DNA of 40,295 nucleotides from a bacterium (GCA_004562765.1 SFRL01000031.1:1-40295); one strand, 5' to 3'. Shown: positions 8,747 to 17,387, counted from the first letter of the stretch. The notes: generated by a model from the letters alone, not told the origin. A program made the numbers and translations.

Positions 8747-10129
8747 GTGAAACTGACAGGAAGAGAAAAGGCCGCCTACGGGCTTGGTGCAGTAGGAAAA
8801 GATATGGTCTACATGCTCTCTGCGAGCTATGTATTGTATTATTATCAGGATATTTTAGGCGTCAGCGCGATCGCAATGGGTGTGATACTGATGGTAGCGC
8901 GTGTGTTTGATGCCTTTAATGATCCGATCATGGGTATTATCGTGGCAAAAACAAGAACGAGATGGGGAAAATTCCGTCCGTGGCTGTTGATCGGAACACT
9001 GCTGAATGCGGTCATTTTGTATCTGATGTTTGCAGCGCCGCCGGCGCTGGATGGCAGCGGACTCATCGCATATGCGGCGATCACTTATGTGCTCTGGGGA
9101 GTGACCTATACGATGATGGACATTCCGTACTGGTCCATGATCCCGGCATTCACAGAAGGTGGGAAAGAACGGGAAGGACTTTCTACTTTGGCGCGCTCCT
9201 GCGCAGGTGTCGGCTCTGCGCTCATTACGATCATTACGATGAAATGTGTGTATCTGTTGGGGCAGGGAAATGAGAGAACGGGATTTAGACTTTTGGCACT
9301 GATCATCGCTGTTATTTTTATTGTATTTATTTCTGTTACCTGTATCAATATTAAGGAAAAATCTACCGCTGACGTGGATTCGCCATCCATAGGACAGATG
9401 TTTTCGGCGCTGCTCCACAACGATCAGGCAATGGCTGTTGTGGTTACCATTGTGCTGATCAACTGTTCCATTTATATTACTTCAAACCTTGTCATTTATT
9501 TCTTTAAATATGATTTTGGCGGAGCGAACTGGTACGACAGCTTTACGCTTTTCAATATGTTTGGAGGAGCTATTCAGATTCTATCCATGATGGTCTTTTT
9601 TCCGGTGATACGAAAATGGCTCAGCTCCATCAACGTGTTTTTTGTCAGTCTGGGTATGGCTGCACTGGGATATGCGATCCTTCTGGTGCTCATGTTTACC
9701 AATATGACAAACGTGCATCTGCTGTTTGTTCCGGGATTTTTGATCTTTGCCGCGTTTGGCTTTCAGACGGTGCTCACGACCGTGTTTCTTGCAAATACGG
9801 TGGATTACGGGGAACTGAAAAACCAGAGAAGAGATGAAAGTGTTATTTTTTCGATGCAGACCTTTGTGGTAAAGCTGGCATCCGGCGTGGCTGCCATGAT
9901 CGCTTCTGTCTGCCTGGCAGTGTGTAAGCTGAGCAATGATACGACACAGGTGGTGGATGCTGCTGCCGGCAGCTCTGTGCTCGGCCTTCGGTTTACGATG
10001 ACGGTGATACCCATCATCGGTCTTGTAGCCACCTTCTTCATTTTCCGGAAACGTTACATTCTGACGGAGGAAAAGGTGGAGGAGATCGCAGCACAGGTAA
10101 AAGCAAAAAGGGAGCGTGAAGCACAATGA
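8747..10129 (+). CDS. GPH-family (MelB-like) sugar:cation symporter
   Basis: 460 residues with about 12 membrane segments. The N terminus (REKAAYGLGAVGKDMVYM) and FDAFNDPIMGIIVAKTRTRWGKFRPW are hallmark motifs of the glycoside-pentoside-hexuronide:cation symporters such as MelB, which bring in disaccharides with Na+ or H+. GTG start at 8747 with GGGGG 8 bases before it. It sits between a GH2 and a GH36 enzyme and its stop overlaps the GH36 start by 4 bases, so import of a galactoside feeding both hydrolases is the natural reading. The substrate itself is inferred from context. Confidence 0.92.
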   Translation: MKLTGREKAAYGLGAVGKDMVYMLSASYVLYYYQDILGVSAIAMGVILMVARVFDAFNDPIMGIIVAKTRTRWGKFRPWLLIGTLLNAVILYLMFAAPPALDGSGLIAYAAITYVLWGVTYTMMDIPYWSMIPAFTEGGKEREGLSTLARSCAGVGSALITIITMKCVYLLGQGNERTGFRLLALIIAVIFIVFISVTCINIKEKSTADVDSPSIGQMFSALLHNDQAMAVVVTIVLINCSIYITSNLVIYFFKYDFGGANWYDSFTLFNMFGGAIQILSMMVFFPVIRKWLSSINVFFVSLGMAALGYAILLVLMFTNMTNVHLLFVPGFLIFAAFGFQTVLTTVFLANTVDYGELKNQRRDESVIFSMQTFVVKLASGVAAMIASVCLAVCKLSNDTTQVVDAAAGSSVLGLRFTMTVIPIIGLVATFFIFRKRYILTEEKVEEIAAQVKAKREREAQ

Positions 10130-12477
10130 TCGAGAGGATAAATCAAAGTTTTCTGCTGTATACAGAGCACACGACCTATGCATTCCGGGTGATGGAGAGC
10201 GGTCAACTGGAGCATTTATATTATGGAAGAAGATTGACTCTTGATGCGGATGGGATCGAAGCCCTTGGGGAAAAGCGAATGTTTGCGCCGGGGAATGCGT
10301 GTATTTACAGCCCGGAGTTTCCGGAGATTTCTCTGGAAGATGTCTGTCTGGAAATGTCGGCTCACGGAAAAAGTGATATCAGAGAACCGTTTCTGGAAAT
10401 CGTCCATGCGGATGGCAGCAGCACCTCCGATTTTGTTTTTGACAAGGCGGAGATCACAGCCGGAAAGCCGGAGTATCGCACGCTTCCGGGGTCGTATGGC
10501 GCGGAAACGGAAGTGGAGCATTTGTGTGTGACACTGAGGGACAGCGCTTATTCGTTGGAACTGGAATTGCACTATTATGTATATACGGGGTGTGATGTGA
10601 TCACAAGGAGTGCCAGACTGATCAACCGGAGTCAGGAGCCGATCCAGTTGCTTCGCATGATGAGTATGCAGATGGATTTTGACCGGAGCGGATATGTCTT
10701 TACAACATTTCACGGGGCATGGGTCAGAGAAATGAATCGCAATGATGTGACGGTACATGCAGGAAAATGTGTGAATGCATCTTACACCGGTACATCCTCA
10801 AGCCGTTCCAATCCGTTTGTAATGCTGAGCCGGGAGGAGACAACAGAGGATGCGGGTGAATGCTATGGTTTTAATCTGATCTACAGCGGCAATCATTATG
10901 AGGCGGTAGAAGCAGGAAGCTACGGAAAGACGCGGATCTGCTGCGGAATCAATCCACAGACGTTCTGCTTTACGATCGCTCCCGAAGAAGATTTCGAGGC
11001 GCCGGAGGCAGTGATGACCTATTCCTGCGAAGGCTTTGGAGGAATGAGTCGCAGGATGCACCGGTTTGTCCGGGAACACATTGTTCGGGGCACATGGAAA
11101 AACAAAACGCGTCCCATCCTGATGAACAGCTGGGAAGCGGCATATTTTGATATCAATGAGCGAAAACTTCTGAATCTGGCGAAGGCCGGAAAGGAAGCGG
11201 GGGTGGAACTGTTCGTGGTAGATGACGGATGGTTCGGAAGCCGAAACGATGATACGCAATCGCTGGGGGACTGGACGGAGGATACAAAAAAACTGCCCGG
11301 CGGCCTGAAAAGGCTGGGAGAAAAGATCAAGGCTCTGGGAATGGATTTTGGCATCTGGGTGGAGCCCGAGATGGTGAACGTAAAGAGCAAACTCTATGAG
11401 CAACACCCGGACTATGCGGTTCAGATTCCGGAAAAGACGCATTCCGAGGGAAGAAACCAGCGGATCCTGGATCTGACACGAACCGATGTGCAGGATTTTT
11501 TGATCGAAGAGATGAGCCGGGTGTTTGCATCGGCAGATATTTCGTATGTGAAATGGGATATGAACCGGATTTTTACCGATTACTATTCGAGCAGTCTTCC
11601 GCCGGAGCGGCAGCAGGAGGCTGCCCATAGGTATGTGATGGGATTGTATCGCTGTCTGAAAGTGCTGACGGAGCGGTTCCCGCACATTTTATTTGAAGGC
11701 TGTGCATCCGGCGGAAACCGGTTTGACCTTGGTATGTTGTGCTACTTTCCGCAGATCTGGGCCAGCGATAATACGGATGCGCTCTGCAGGACTGAAATCC
11801 AGCTGGGTTACAGCTACGGTTATCCGATGTCTGTGATCAGTTCACACGTGTCAGGCTGCCCGAATCACCAGACGCTTCGAGTGACTCCACTGGAGACGAG
11901 ATTTCATGTGGCGGCGTTTGGTATCTGTGGTTATGAATGCAATTTCTGTGATATGAAAAAGGAAGAGCTGGACGCGGTCAAAGAGCAGATCAGACTGTAT
12001 AAGAAATGGAGAGAGGTGCTGCAGACAGGTGAATTCTATCGGATCCGAAAAGATGATCAGATCCAATGGATGTGTGTGTCGCAGGATAGAAAGAAAGCAG
12101 TTGGATTTTTTATGCAGAAGCTGGCAGAGCCAAATCCGCCTCACGCTGTTTTTCGGGCAAAGGGATTGCAGCCGGACAGAAAATATCATTTCTATGGAAG
12201 ACAGATGGATCATGATATCAGGGAGTTTGGAGATCTGATCAATACGATCGCGCCGATCCACATCCGCCAGGGATCGCTCCTTCATCAGGCAGCAGCAAAG
12301 TTCGTGAAGCTGTCGGGTGAGAAGGAAGACTATGAACTGTACGGAGATGTGCTGATGTATGGCGGCGTGCACCTGCAACCGTCATTTGGAGGAGCCGGAT
12401 ACAAGGAAGGCATGCGGATCTTTAAGGATTTTGATTCCAGATTGTATTTTATGGAAGCGGAAGCAGATCACAAATAG
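10126..12477 (+). CDS. Alpha-galactosidase, glycoside hydrolase family 36
   Basis: 783 residues, cytoplasmic, somewhat longer than the usual ~730. An N-terminal beta-sandwich (to about 330) precedes the catalytic barrel and a C-terminal sheet domain. GH36 motifs: FVVDDGWFG, GIWVEPEMV, nucleophile Asp478 in YVKWDMNR, FEGCASGGNRFD, and acid/base Asp548 in WASDNTDA. It removes terminal alpha-1,6-galactose from melibiose, raffinose-type sugars or galactomannan fragments. It starts inside the symporter stop (ATGA). It is last in the operon and converges with the Spo0A-C gene 32 bases away; no strong terminator is visible between them. Confidence 0.95.
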   Translation: MIERINQSFLLYTEHTTYAFRVMESGQLEHLYYGRRLTLDADGIEALGEKRMFAPGNACIYSPEFPEISLEDVCLEMSAHGKSDIREPFLEIVHADGSSTSDFVFDKAEITAGKPEYRTLPGSYGAETEVEHLCVTLRDSAYSLELELHYYVYTGCDVITRSARLINRSQEPIQLLRMMSMQMDFDRSGYVFTTFHGAWVREMNRNDVTVHAGKCVNASYTGTSSSRSNPFVMLSREETTEDAGECYGFNLIYSGNHYEAVEAGSYGKTRICCGINPQTFCFTIAPEEDFEAPEAVMTYSCEGFGGMSRRMHRFVREHIVRGTWKNKTRPILMNSWEAAYFDINERKLLNLAKAGKEAGVELFVVDDGWFGSRNDDTQSLGDWTEDTKKLPGGLKRLGEKIKALGMDFGIWVEPEMVNVKSKLYEQHPDYAVQIPEKTHSEGRNQRILDLTRTDVQDFLIEEMSRVFASADISYVKWDMNRIFTDYYSSSLPPERQQEAAHRYVMGLYRCLKVLTERFPHILFEGCASGGNRFDLGMLCYFPQIWASDNTDALCRTEIQLGYSYGYPMSVISSHVSGCPNHQTLRVTPLETRFHVAAFGICGYECNFCDMKKEELDAVKEQIRLYKKWREVLQTGEFYRIRKDDQIQWMCVSQDRKKAVGFFMQKLAEPNPPHAVFRAKGLQPDRKYHFYGRQMDHDIREFGDLINTIAPIHIRQGSLLHQAAAKFVKLSGEKEDYELYGDVLMYGGVHLQPSFGGAGYKEGMRIFKDFDSRLYFMEAEADHK

Positions 12478-12509
12478 AGGGATTGTCCGCGAAAAAGGGC
12501 GTGCAAAAA

Positions 12510-12842
12510 TTAGCCTCTGTTCAGAAAATAATACATCCGTGCCAGAAAAAGCGAGTTTGTCGGGGTACCTTTCTGGGGATTGACACAGCTTTTGAACAGG
12601 TAGTTCATGTATTCTACATTTCCATGCAGCCATGTGGTGCCGATCGCGTGCCGCATGGCTCTTTCTACCCTTGAGGGAGTCGTGTTGTATTTTGCTGCAA
12701 TGTCGAAATAAAGACCTTTGGTGATGCGGTGAAGATATTCCGGATTGCAGGTGATCATATCAAGTGCTGACAGAATATAGTTGTAGCCGAGCAGATGTGG
12801 GGGCATTCCGATCATTAAAAGAGTATTCTCGATTTCTGCCAT
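12510..12842 (-). CDS. Stand-alone Spo0A C-terminal-domain protein
   Basis: 110 residues from ATG 12842, with GAAAGG 8 bases upstream; an upstream in-frame ATG at 12899 lacks a ribosome site. Nearly the whole protein is the Spo0A DNA-binding domain (PF08769): MIGMPPHLLGYNYILSAL, YNTTPSRVERAMRHAI as the recognition-helix region, and a C-terminal NSLFLARMYYFL. The receiver domain of true Spo0A is absent. In Spo0A this part binds 0A-box DNA after the receiver is phosphorylated. A protein made of it alone may bind constitutively or be controlled by abundance. It is divergent from an XRE regulator, so the two may share control. Confidence 0.9.
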   Translation of the reverse strand: MAEIENTLLMIGMPPHLLGYNYILSALDMITCNPEYLHRITKGLYFDIAAKYNTTPSRVERAMRHAIGTTWLHGNVEYMNYLFKSCVNPQKGTPTNSLFLARMYYFLNRG

Positions 12843-12902
12843 GATAAATTCCTTTCTGTTGTGCAATAAAACGTTTTTCCTTTCTACATCATATTCCAAA
12901 TA

Positions 12903-12930
12903 TTGACATAAAAAAATATCGGGTATAACA
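12903..12930 (+). promoter_or_regulatory. Probable promoter of the XRE/S24-like gene
   Basis: TTGACA (12903-12908) with TATAAC (12924-12929) at a short 15-base spacing, or ATAACA at 16. The transcript would begin upstream of the palindrome at 12958-12973, leaving it in the untranslated leader. Confidence 0.5.
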
Positions 12931-12957
12931 TTAAGTCTGACAAATGAAACCGGGTTT

Positions 12958-12973
12958 GTGTCATTTATGACAC
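12958..12973. promoter_or_regulatory. Perfect palindrome GTGTCATTTATGACAC, probable operator
   Basis: Seven-base arms GTGTCAT and ATGACAC around TT. It lies between the promoter and the preferred start codon (12994) of the XRE regulator. Related TGACA/TGACAT words occur at 12904 and 12939. The position suits autoregulation by the dimeric XRE protein. Confidence 0.55.
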
Positions 12974-12993
12974 GGGAAGGATGTGTAGCGGAG

Positions 12994-13680
12994 ATGTTAA
13001 GTGATAGACTGAAAGACGTACTGGCAGAAAGAGAGATATCTGTTGCAGATTTTGCGGAAATGTGTAACTTACCGGTGGAAACTGTCAGAAATATTTATTA
13101 CGGGAAAACGGCAGATCCAAAATTGTCGACGGTGTTTAAGATGGCATCGGCGCTCAAGATGAGTGTGAACACGCTTGTGGGTGAACTGGAGATTGACAAA
13201 GAAGAGCGGTGTATCATCAATTATTACAGGCAGTGCGGGACACACGGGAAAGCGATTATCGGCCTTGTGGCGAAGTACGAAGCTACGTCGGCAAGGGCAG
13301 ACCGTGATTCGGTCAACAAGCACAAAGTGCCCTGTCTGATCCCGCACAACGATATCCGAAAAGGTATTATCTATGATGCATGCGAAACCGTAGAATACGA
13401 GACATCTGTGCAGGAGGCTTATGTCGGGGTAAAGATCACTACCAATGATCTGATCCCCAAATTCTGCAAAGGCGATGTGATCTTATTTGCGAATAAGTTT
13501 CCGAAAAGCGGAGAATATGGGGCATTTATAAAGGGTGACCGGGCTTTTATCCGACAGTTTGTAGAGGAAGCCGGGCAGTATACGCTGAAGAGCCTGCATA
13601 ATATCGGTGATGATATTGTTTTAAAAAGGCTGGATCAGATCGAGTATATCGGCACTTGTATTGAAGTCATAAGAACATAA
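12994..13680 (+). CDS. XRE-family regulator with LexA/S24-like C-terminal domain
   Basis: 228 residues from ATG 12994. The N-terminal HTH_3 domain (about 1-60) reads LKDVLAEREISVADFAEMCNLPVETVRNIYYGK. The C-terminal ~100 residues resemble the S24/LexA-type sensor fold (LIPKFCKGDVILFANK, GAFIKGDRAFIRQF). The catalytic Ser normally preceding the MxP-like site is replaced (TTNDLIP), and the later Lys of the KR pair reads Arg, so self-cleavage is unlikely. Start choice is uncertain: GTG 12958 and ATG 12967 are also in frame, but both lie in the palindrome; AAGGA at 12977-12981 is 12 bases from 12994. The gene is divergent from the Spo0A-C gene. Role unknown; phage or stress association is possible but no phage genes are near. 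Confidence 0.8.
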   Translation: MLSDRLKDVLAEREISVADFAEMCNLPVETVRNIYYGKTADPKLSTVFKMASALKMSVNTLVGELEIDKEERCIINYYRQCGTHGKAIIGLVAKYEATSARADRDSVNKHKVPCLIPHNDIRKGIIYDACETVEYETSVQEAYVGVKITTNDLIPKFCKGDVILFANKFPKSGEYGAFIKGDRAFIRQFVEEAGQYTLKSLHNIGDDIVLKRLDQIEYIGTCIEVIRT

Positions 13681-13690
13681 TAAATTTTTG

Positions 13691-13719
13691 TGGAAATGTA
13701 TTGCAATTTCAACTATAAT
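13691..13719 (+). promoter_or_regulatory. Possible promoter of ddh
   Basis: A perfect TATAAT (13714-13719) with a weak -35 candidate TGGAAA (13691-13696) 17 bases upstream. Confidence 0.5.
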
Positions 13720-13766
13720 CAATATGTTTATATTCTAAAATAATACCAGACTGGGAGGGGAACAGG

Positions 13767-14747
13767 ATGAAAATAGGAATTTTAGGCTACGGAAACCTTG
13801 GCAAAGGCGTGGAGAGCGCCGTTCGCCAGAACGATGACATGGAACTGGTGTGTATCTTTACGCGGAGAGATCCGTCATCTATCCATCCGGTAACGGAAGG
13901 CGTTGCTGTGTATTCGGTAGATGATATTGAGAAGATGCAGGGCAAGATCGATGTGCTTGTGCTGTGCGGAGGTTCCGCAACAGATCTTCCGGAACAGACA
14001 CCGGAGTATGTAAAATACTTTAATGTGATCGACAGCTTTGATACACATGCGCGTATTCCTGAGCATTTTGCAAATGTAGACAAGGTGGCAAAAGAGCACG
14101 GACATGTGGCAATGATCTCCTGCGGATGGGATCCGGGCATGTTTTCCATTATGAGATTATACGGATCTGCGGTTCTGCCCGAGGGCAATGATTATACCTT
14201 CTGGGGCAAGGGCGTGAGTCAGGGACATTCTGACGCGATCCGCAGAGTAAAGGGTGTAAAAAACGGCAAGCAGTATACCATTCCGGTAGATGCGGCGTTA
14301 GAAGCAGTGCGAAACGGAGAAAATCCGGTGCTGACCACACGCCAGAAGCATGTAAGAGAATGTTTTGTTGTCGCTGAGGATGGTGCAGATCTGGCGCAAA
14401 TCGAGCATGATATCAAGACCATGCCCAACTACTTCGCCGATTACGACACGACGGTACACTTTATTTCAGAGGAAGAGTTTTTTGCAAATCATGCAGGAAT
14501 TCCCCATGGAGGATTTGTGTTCCGCACCGGTGTGACCGGTTTTGAGAAGGAGCACAAGCATGTGATCGAGTACAGCCTGAAGCTTGATTCAAATCCGGAG
14601 TTCACTTCATCCGTGATCTTAGCCTTTGCAAGAGCGATCAACCGTCTCTCACAGGAAGGTGTGAGCGGCTGTAAGACCGTGTTTGACATTGCGCCTGCCT
14701 ATCTGAGTCCGTTGTCCGGCGAGGAACTGCGCGCGCATATGCTTTAA
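13767..14747 (+). CDS. ddh: meso-Diaminopimelate D-dehydrogenase
   Basis: 326 residues, the standard length. It makes meso-2,6-diaminopimelate from tetrahydrodipicolinate, ammonia and NADPH in one step, supplying lysine and peptidoglycan. The Rossmann motif GYGNLG is at residues 7-12; CIFTRRDP carries the NADPH-binding arginines; DSFDTHARIP and SCGWDPGMFS belong to the substrate domain. Start at ATG 13767 after GGGAGGGG. It stands alone, with its own promoter and a terminator shared with the converging superoxide dismutase gene; no lysine riboswitch was seen upstream. Confidence 0.95.
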   Translation: MKIGILGYGNLGKGVESAVRQNDDMELVCIFTRRDPSSIHPVTEGVAVYSVDDIEKMQGKIDVLVLCGGSATDLPEQTPEYVKYFNVIDSFDTHARIPEHFANVDKVAKEHGHVAMISCGWDPGMFSIMRLYGSAVLPEGNDYTFWGKGVSQGHSDAIRRVKGVKNGKQYTIPVDAALEAVRNGENPVLTTRQKHVRECFVVAEDGADLAQIEHDIKTMPNYFADYDTTVHFISEEEFFANHAGIPHGGFVFRTGVTGFEKEHKHVIEYSLKLDSNPEFTSSVILAFARAINRLSQEGVSGCKTVFDIAPAYLSPLSGEELRAHML

Positions 14748-14766
14748 ACCGAAATTGCCATGTAAA

Positions 14767-14795
14767 CAGGGGTTGCCGGATGCAACCCCTGCTTT
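14767..14795. terminator. Bidirectional terminator between ddh and the SOD gene
   Basis: CAGGGGTTGC (14767-14776) pairs perfectly with GCAACCCCTG (14782-14791), loop of 5, followed by CTTTT on the plus strand and a weaker T-rich run on the minus strand. Confidence 0.8.
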
Positions 14796-14805
14796 TGCGT
14801 TACTG

Positions 14806-15444
14806 TCACAACAGATATCGTTTGGAAAAGTCTAAAAAAATCTGATTGACGCGATCCCAGTTGATGACTGATAACCAATCCTTGATATAGTCCGCGCGAC
14901 GATTGAAATGCTTCAGGTAATAGGCGTGCTCCCAGACATCGATGTTCAGGAGCGGAAACATATTCATCGCTAACGGAGTGTCCTGATTTGCCGTCGTTAT
15001 GATCTGGGGATTTCCCAATGCATTGATGACGAGCCAGGCATAGCCGGAACCAAACATGGAAAGAGCTGCCTCCGTAAACAATTGTTGGAATGTTTCATAG
15101 TTGTGAAATGTGGAGTCCAGATAGGATTGCAGGGGAAATGGCAGCGCCTTGGAACTCGGATTCTGCAAATTCATAAAATAAAAAATGTGGTTGTATACGC
15201 CTCCGGCATTGTATCGGATATCTGTCTGTATTTCAGGCGGCATGGAATCAATGCTGATCAGCAGCTGTTCCAGAGAAAGGGGCTGGTACTGCGGATACTT
15301 TGACAGGATGTCATTCAGCCGGTCCACATACGCCTGCAGATGCCGGTTGTGATGGAGCCGCATGGTCTGCGTATCGATATAGGGCTCCATGCCATCATAT
15401 TCGTAGGGTAACGGCGGATTTACAAAAGGATATTTTTCATTCAA
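14806..15444 (-). CDS. sodA: Superoxide dismutase, Fe/Mn family
   Basis: About 212 residues from TTG 15444; the frame is open to a TTG at 15501, but that start has no ribosome site and adds a tail unlike the family. The family start PPLPYEYDGMEPYID is followed by metal ligands His31 (MRLHHNRH), His in GGVYNHIFY, and Asp and His in NIDVWEHAYYL. GSGYAWLV is also conserved. It detoxifies superoxide in the cytoplasm, useful for an anaerobe meeting air. Whether iron or manganese is used cannot be told. Neither start is an ATG and the ribosome site at 15444 (AGAGAG) is weak, so translation may be modest. It converges on ddh and is divergent from the EamA gene. Confidence 0.88.
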   Translation of the reverse strand: MNEKYPFVNPPLPYEYDGMEPYIDTQTMRLHHNRHLQAYVDRLNDILSKYPQYQPLSLEQLLISIDSMPPEIQTDIRYNAGGVYNHIFYFMNLQNPSSKALPFPLQSYLDSTFHNYETFQQLFTEAALSMFGSGYAWLVINALGNPQIITTANQDTPLAMNMFPLLNIDVWEHAYYLKHFNRRADYIKDWLSVINWDRVNQIFLDFSKRYLL

Positions 15445-15495
15445 AATGGTGTGCTCTCTTGTTTTTCTTTTGGAAGCAGTATATGAAAGTAACAG

Positions 15496-15524
15496 TTGCA
15501 AAATGCAAAGAAAAGGTTCAAAAT
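15496..15524 (+). promoter_or_regulatory. Possible promoter of the EamA gene
   Basis: TTGCAA (15496-15501), 17 bases, CAAAAT (15519-15524); the start codon follows 22 bases later. Confidence 0.45.
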
Positions 15525-15545
15525 GTGTAGCGGGAGAAAAGAGAT

Positions 15546-16391
15546 ATGACTGGTGAAAAACGAAAAGGAATCATGTATATACTGTTGGCAGCATTCTTTT
15601 TTTCATTGATGACTGCCTTTGTAAGACTGTCCGGAGACCTGCCGACGATGCAAAAAACGTTGTTCCGCAATCTTGTTGCGGCAGTGGTTTCGTGGGCCAT
15701 GCTGTTGTCCGGCGGTGAGAAAATAGAGATCAAAAAAGGAGATGTGCCGGATCTGCTCCTGCGTGCAACTTTTGGAACCATCGGGCTGATCTGCAATTTT
15801 TATGCGATTGACCGGCTCAACATTTCGGATGCGAATATGTTAAACAAGCTGTCTCCTTTTTTCGCAATTTTAATGAGTATTTTTATCCTGAAGGAGAAGG
15901 CAAGTAAAAAAGAGTGGCTCATTGTAGCGGTGGCCTTTGTCGGAGCTCTGTTTGTCATCAAGCCCGGTTTTAACATGGCACTCGGTCCGGCGCTGATCGG
16001 GACTCTGGGTGGATTTGGTGCCGGAGTGGCGTATACGTTTGTGCGGAAACTTGGAAAAAACGGTGTCAGAGGACCGATCATTGTCATGTTTTTCTCCACG
16101 TTTTCCACACTGGTGTGTCTGCCCTTCTTTCTGGCAGGTTATCAGCCGATGACGTGGAAGCAGCTGCTGTTCCTTCTGGGGGCAGGGCTTGCGGCCACCG
16201 GAGGTCAGCTTTCCATCACCGCCGCATACACCTATGCGCCGGCAAAAGAGATATCGGTGTATGATTACACACAGGTGATATTCGCTGCCATCTGGGGTTT
16301 CTGCTTCTTTGGACAGGTTCCGGATGCGCTAAGTATCGTCGGCTATGTGATCATTATCGGGGCAGCGGTCTGCCGGAAATATGTGAAATAA
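15546..16391 (+). CDS. EamA/DMT-superfamily transporter
   Basis: 281 residues with about 10 hydrophobic helices in two EamA repeats, the drug/metabolite transporter layout. Seen: MYILLAAFFFSLMTAFVRL at the start, the first repeat end LSPFFAILMSIFILKEK, and the second repeat YDYTQVIFAAIWGFCFFGQVPD. Such proteins export amino acids, nucleobases or other small metabolites; the substrate is not predictable. ATG 15546 follows GGGAG by about 9 bases. Monocistronic, ending at a strong bidirectional terminator. Confidence 0.88.
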   Translation: MTGEKRKGIMYILLAAFFFSLMTAFVRLSGDLPTMQKTLFRNLVAAVVSWAMLLSGGEKIEIKKGDVPDLLLRATFGTIGLICNFYAIDRLNISDANMLNKLSPFFAILMSIFILKEKASKKEWLIVAVAFVGALFVIKPGFNMALGPALIGTLGGFGAGVAYTFVRKLGKNGVRGPIIVMFFSTFSTLVCLPFFLAGYQPMTWKQLLFLLGAGLAATGGQLSITAAYTYAPAKEISVYDYTQVIFAAIWGFCFFGQVPDALSIVGYVIIIGAAVCRKYVK

Positions 16392-16418
16392 AAAATGCCG
16401 CATGTGCGGCATTTTTTT
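16391..16418. terminator. Bidirectional terminator
   Basis: ATGCCGCA and TGCGGCAT arms flanked by A and T runs on each side (16391-16418). It serves the EamA gene on the plus strand and the CbiE/CbiT-like gene on the minus strand, whose stop codon lies in the T run. Confidence 0.88.
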
Positions 16419-17319
16419 ATCTTGCGCGACCGGTGATGATCCACGGTGCGGGCTGTTGCTTGAAAGAATGATTGCTGCCGAGTGTGGATACGGCTACCTG
16501 AATGGTCTCCACATCGTTGATGCCATACTTTTCGAGTGTGGCAGGCATTCCGGCGGCGACGTTAAAGTCGAGGGTATAGATCACGACATTGATGTTCGGG
16601 TTGAGGCTTGTGAGGTAGGCCAGCTCCTGATCGGTGCTGGCGGATGCCACCAGAAATACGAGGGAGGGTACCGGACAGCCGGACATGCTGCGCTCATCCA
16701 CATGCTCGATGATATTGACATTGTGCAGACCGAAGTGGACCACGTTGTCTTCCATTGTCGCACGGTCTGCCTTGTTGTACTCAACAGCGGTAACGGAGCC
16801 TTCAACTGCGATCAGCGCTGCTTCAATGGCAATGCTCTCACCGCTGATGACACAGATGTCATCGGTGGGAGCCACGTTCATTTTGCTCAGGATGATGGCG
16901 CGGATCTCACTGCCAACGTAGTGGATGGAGCCGCGCTGGAACAGTTCATTTGCAAGTCCGATCTTGGCAGTGTTTCTCGCCTGCGGATTGATGATGAGCA
17001 TGGCGGCGGAGGCGTTGATGCCGCGGTTGATCATCTCCTTGACATAGTTGTGCAGGATCGGCCCTTCGGGGTTGGAACCTTCGTTGTACCATACTTCGCA
17101 TTCGCCGAGTCCGGCATCCCACAGCCGGTAAAAAATATCGTCGACACCGGCATTGGTGAATACCATTGTTGTCTTGTGTGCTTCCACGGTGGGAATAACG
17201 TTCTTATTTTTCTTTGTAATATCGATCATCTTCACATGCTCAAGATCTACCGTTGTGTTTTGTGAGTAGTATTGCAGCCAGCTGATGATCACATCATTTG
17301 TAAAGATCTGTTTATCCAT
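16417..17319 (-). CDS. Degenerate CbiE/CbiT-like (CobL-like) methyltransferase homologue
   Basis: 300 residues from ATG 17319, with GGAGG 8 bases upstream. The C-terminal half resembles CbiT, precorrin C15-methyltransferase: GSEIRAIILSKMNVAPTDDI, SIAIEAALIAVEGSVTAVE, and NVVHFGLHNVNIIE. The N-terminal half resembles the end of CbiE (TTMVFTNAGVDDIFYRLWDAG). So it looks like a CobL-type fusion with a shortened CbiE part. The SAM-binding loop, normally DIGAGSGS, reads VISGESIA here and has lost most of its glycines, and no cobalamin genes are near. It probably no longer makes corrins; a ligand-binding or recruited role is possible. It has a clear own promoter and terminator, so it is unlikely to be a dead gene. 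Family placement is from motif recall. Confidence 0.65.
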   Translation of the reverse strand: MDKQIFTNDVIISWLQYYSQNTTVDLEHVKMIDITKKNKNVIPTVEAHKTTMVFTNAGVDDIFYRLWDAGLGECEVWYNEGSNPEGPILHNYVKEMINRGINASAAMLIINPQARNTAKIGLANELFQRGSIHYVGSEIRAIILSKMNVAPTDDICVISGESIAIEAALIAVEGSVTAVEYNKADRATMEDNVVHFGLHNVNIIEHVDERSMSGCPVPSLVFLVASASTDQELAYLTSLNPNINVVIYTLDFNVAAGMPATLEKYGINDVETIQVAVSTLGSNHSFKQQPAPWIITGRAR

Positions 17320-17387
17320 AATGATTTCCTCCGAAAACGAATAATTACTGCAACTGTCGGAAACTGCCGCAGTCACCAATTACTTTT

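Noticed and set aside
16402..17265. Plus-strand open frame opposite the CbiE/CbiT-like gene
   Set aside because: No ribosome site, begins in a terminator hairpin, and the minus-strand gene has promoter, ribosome site and family motifs.
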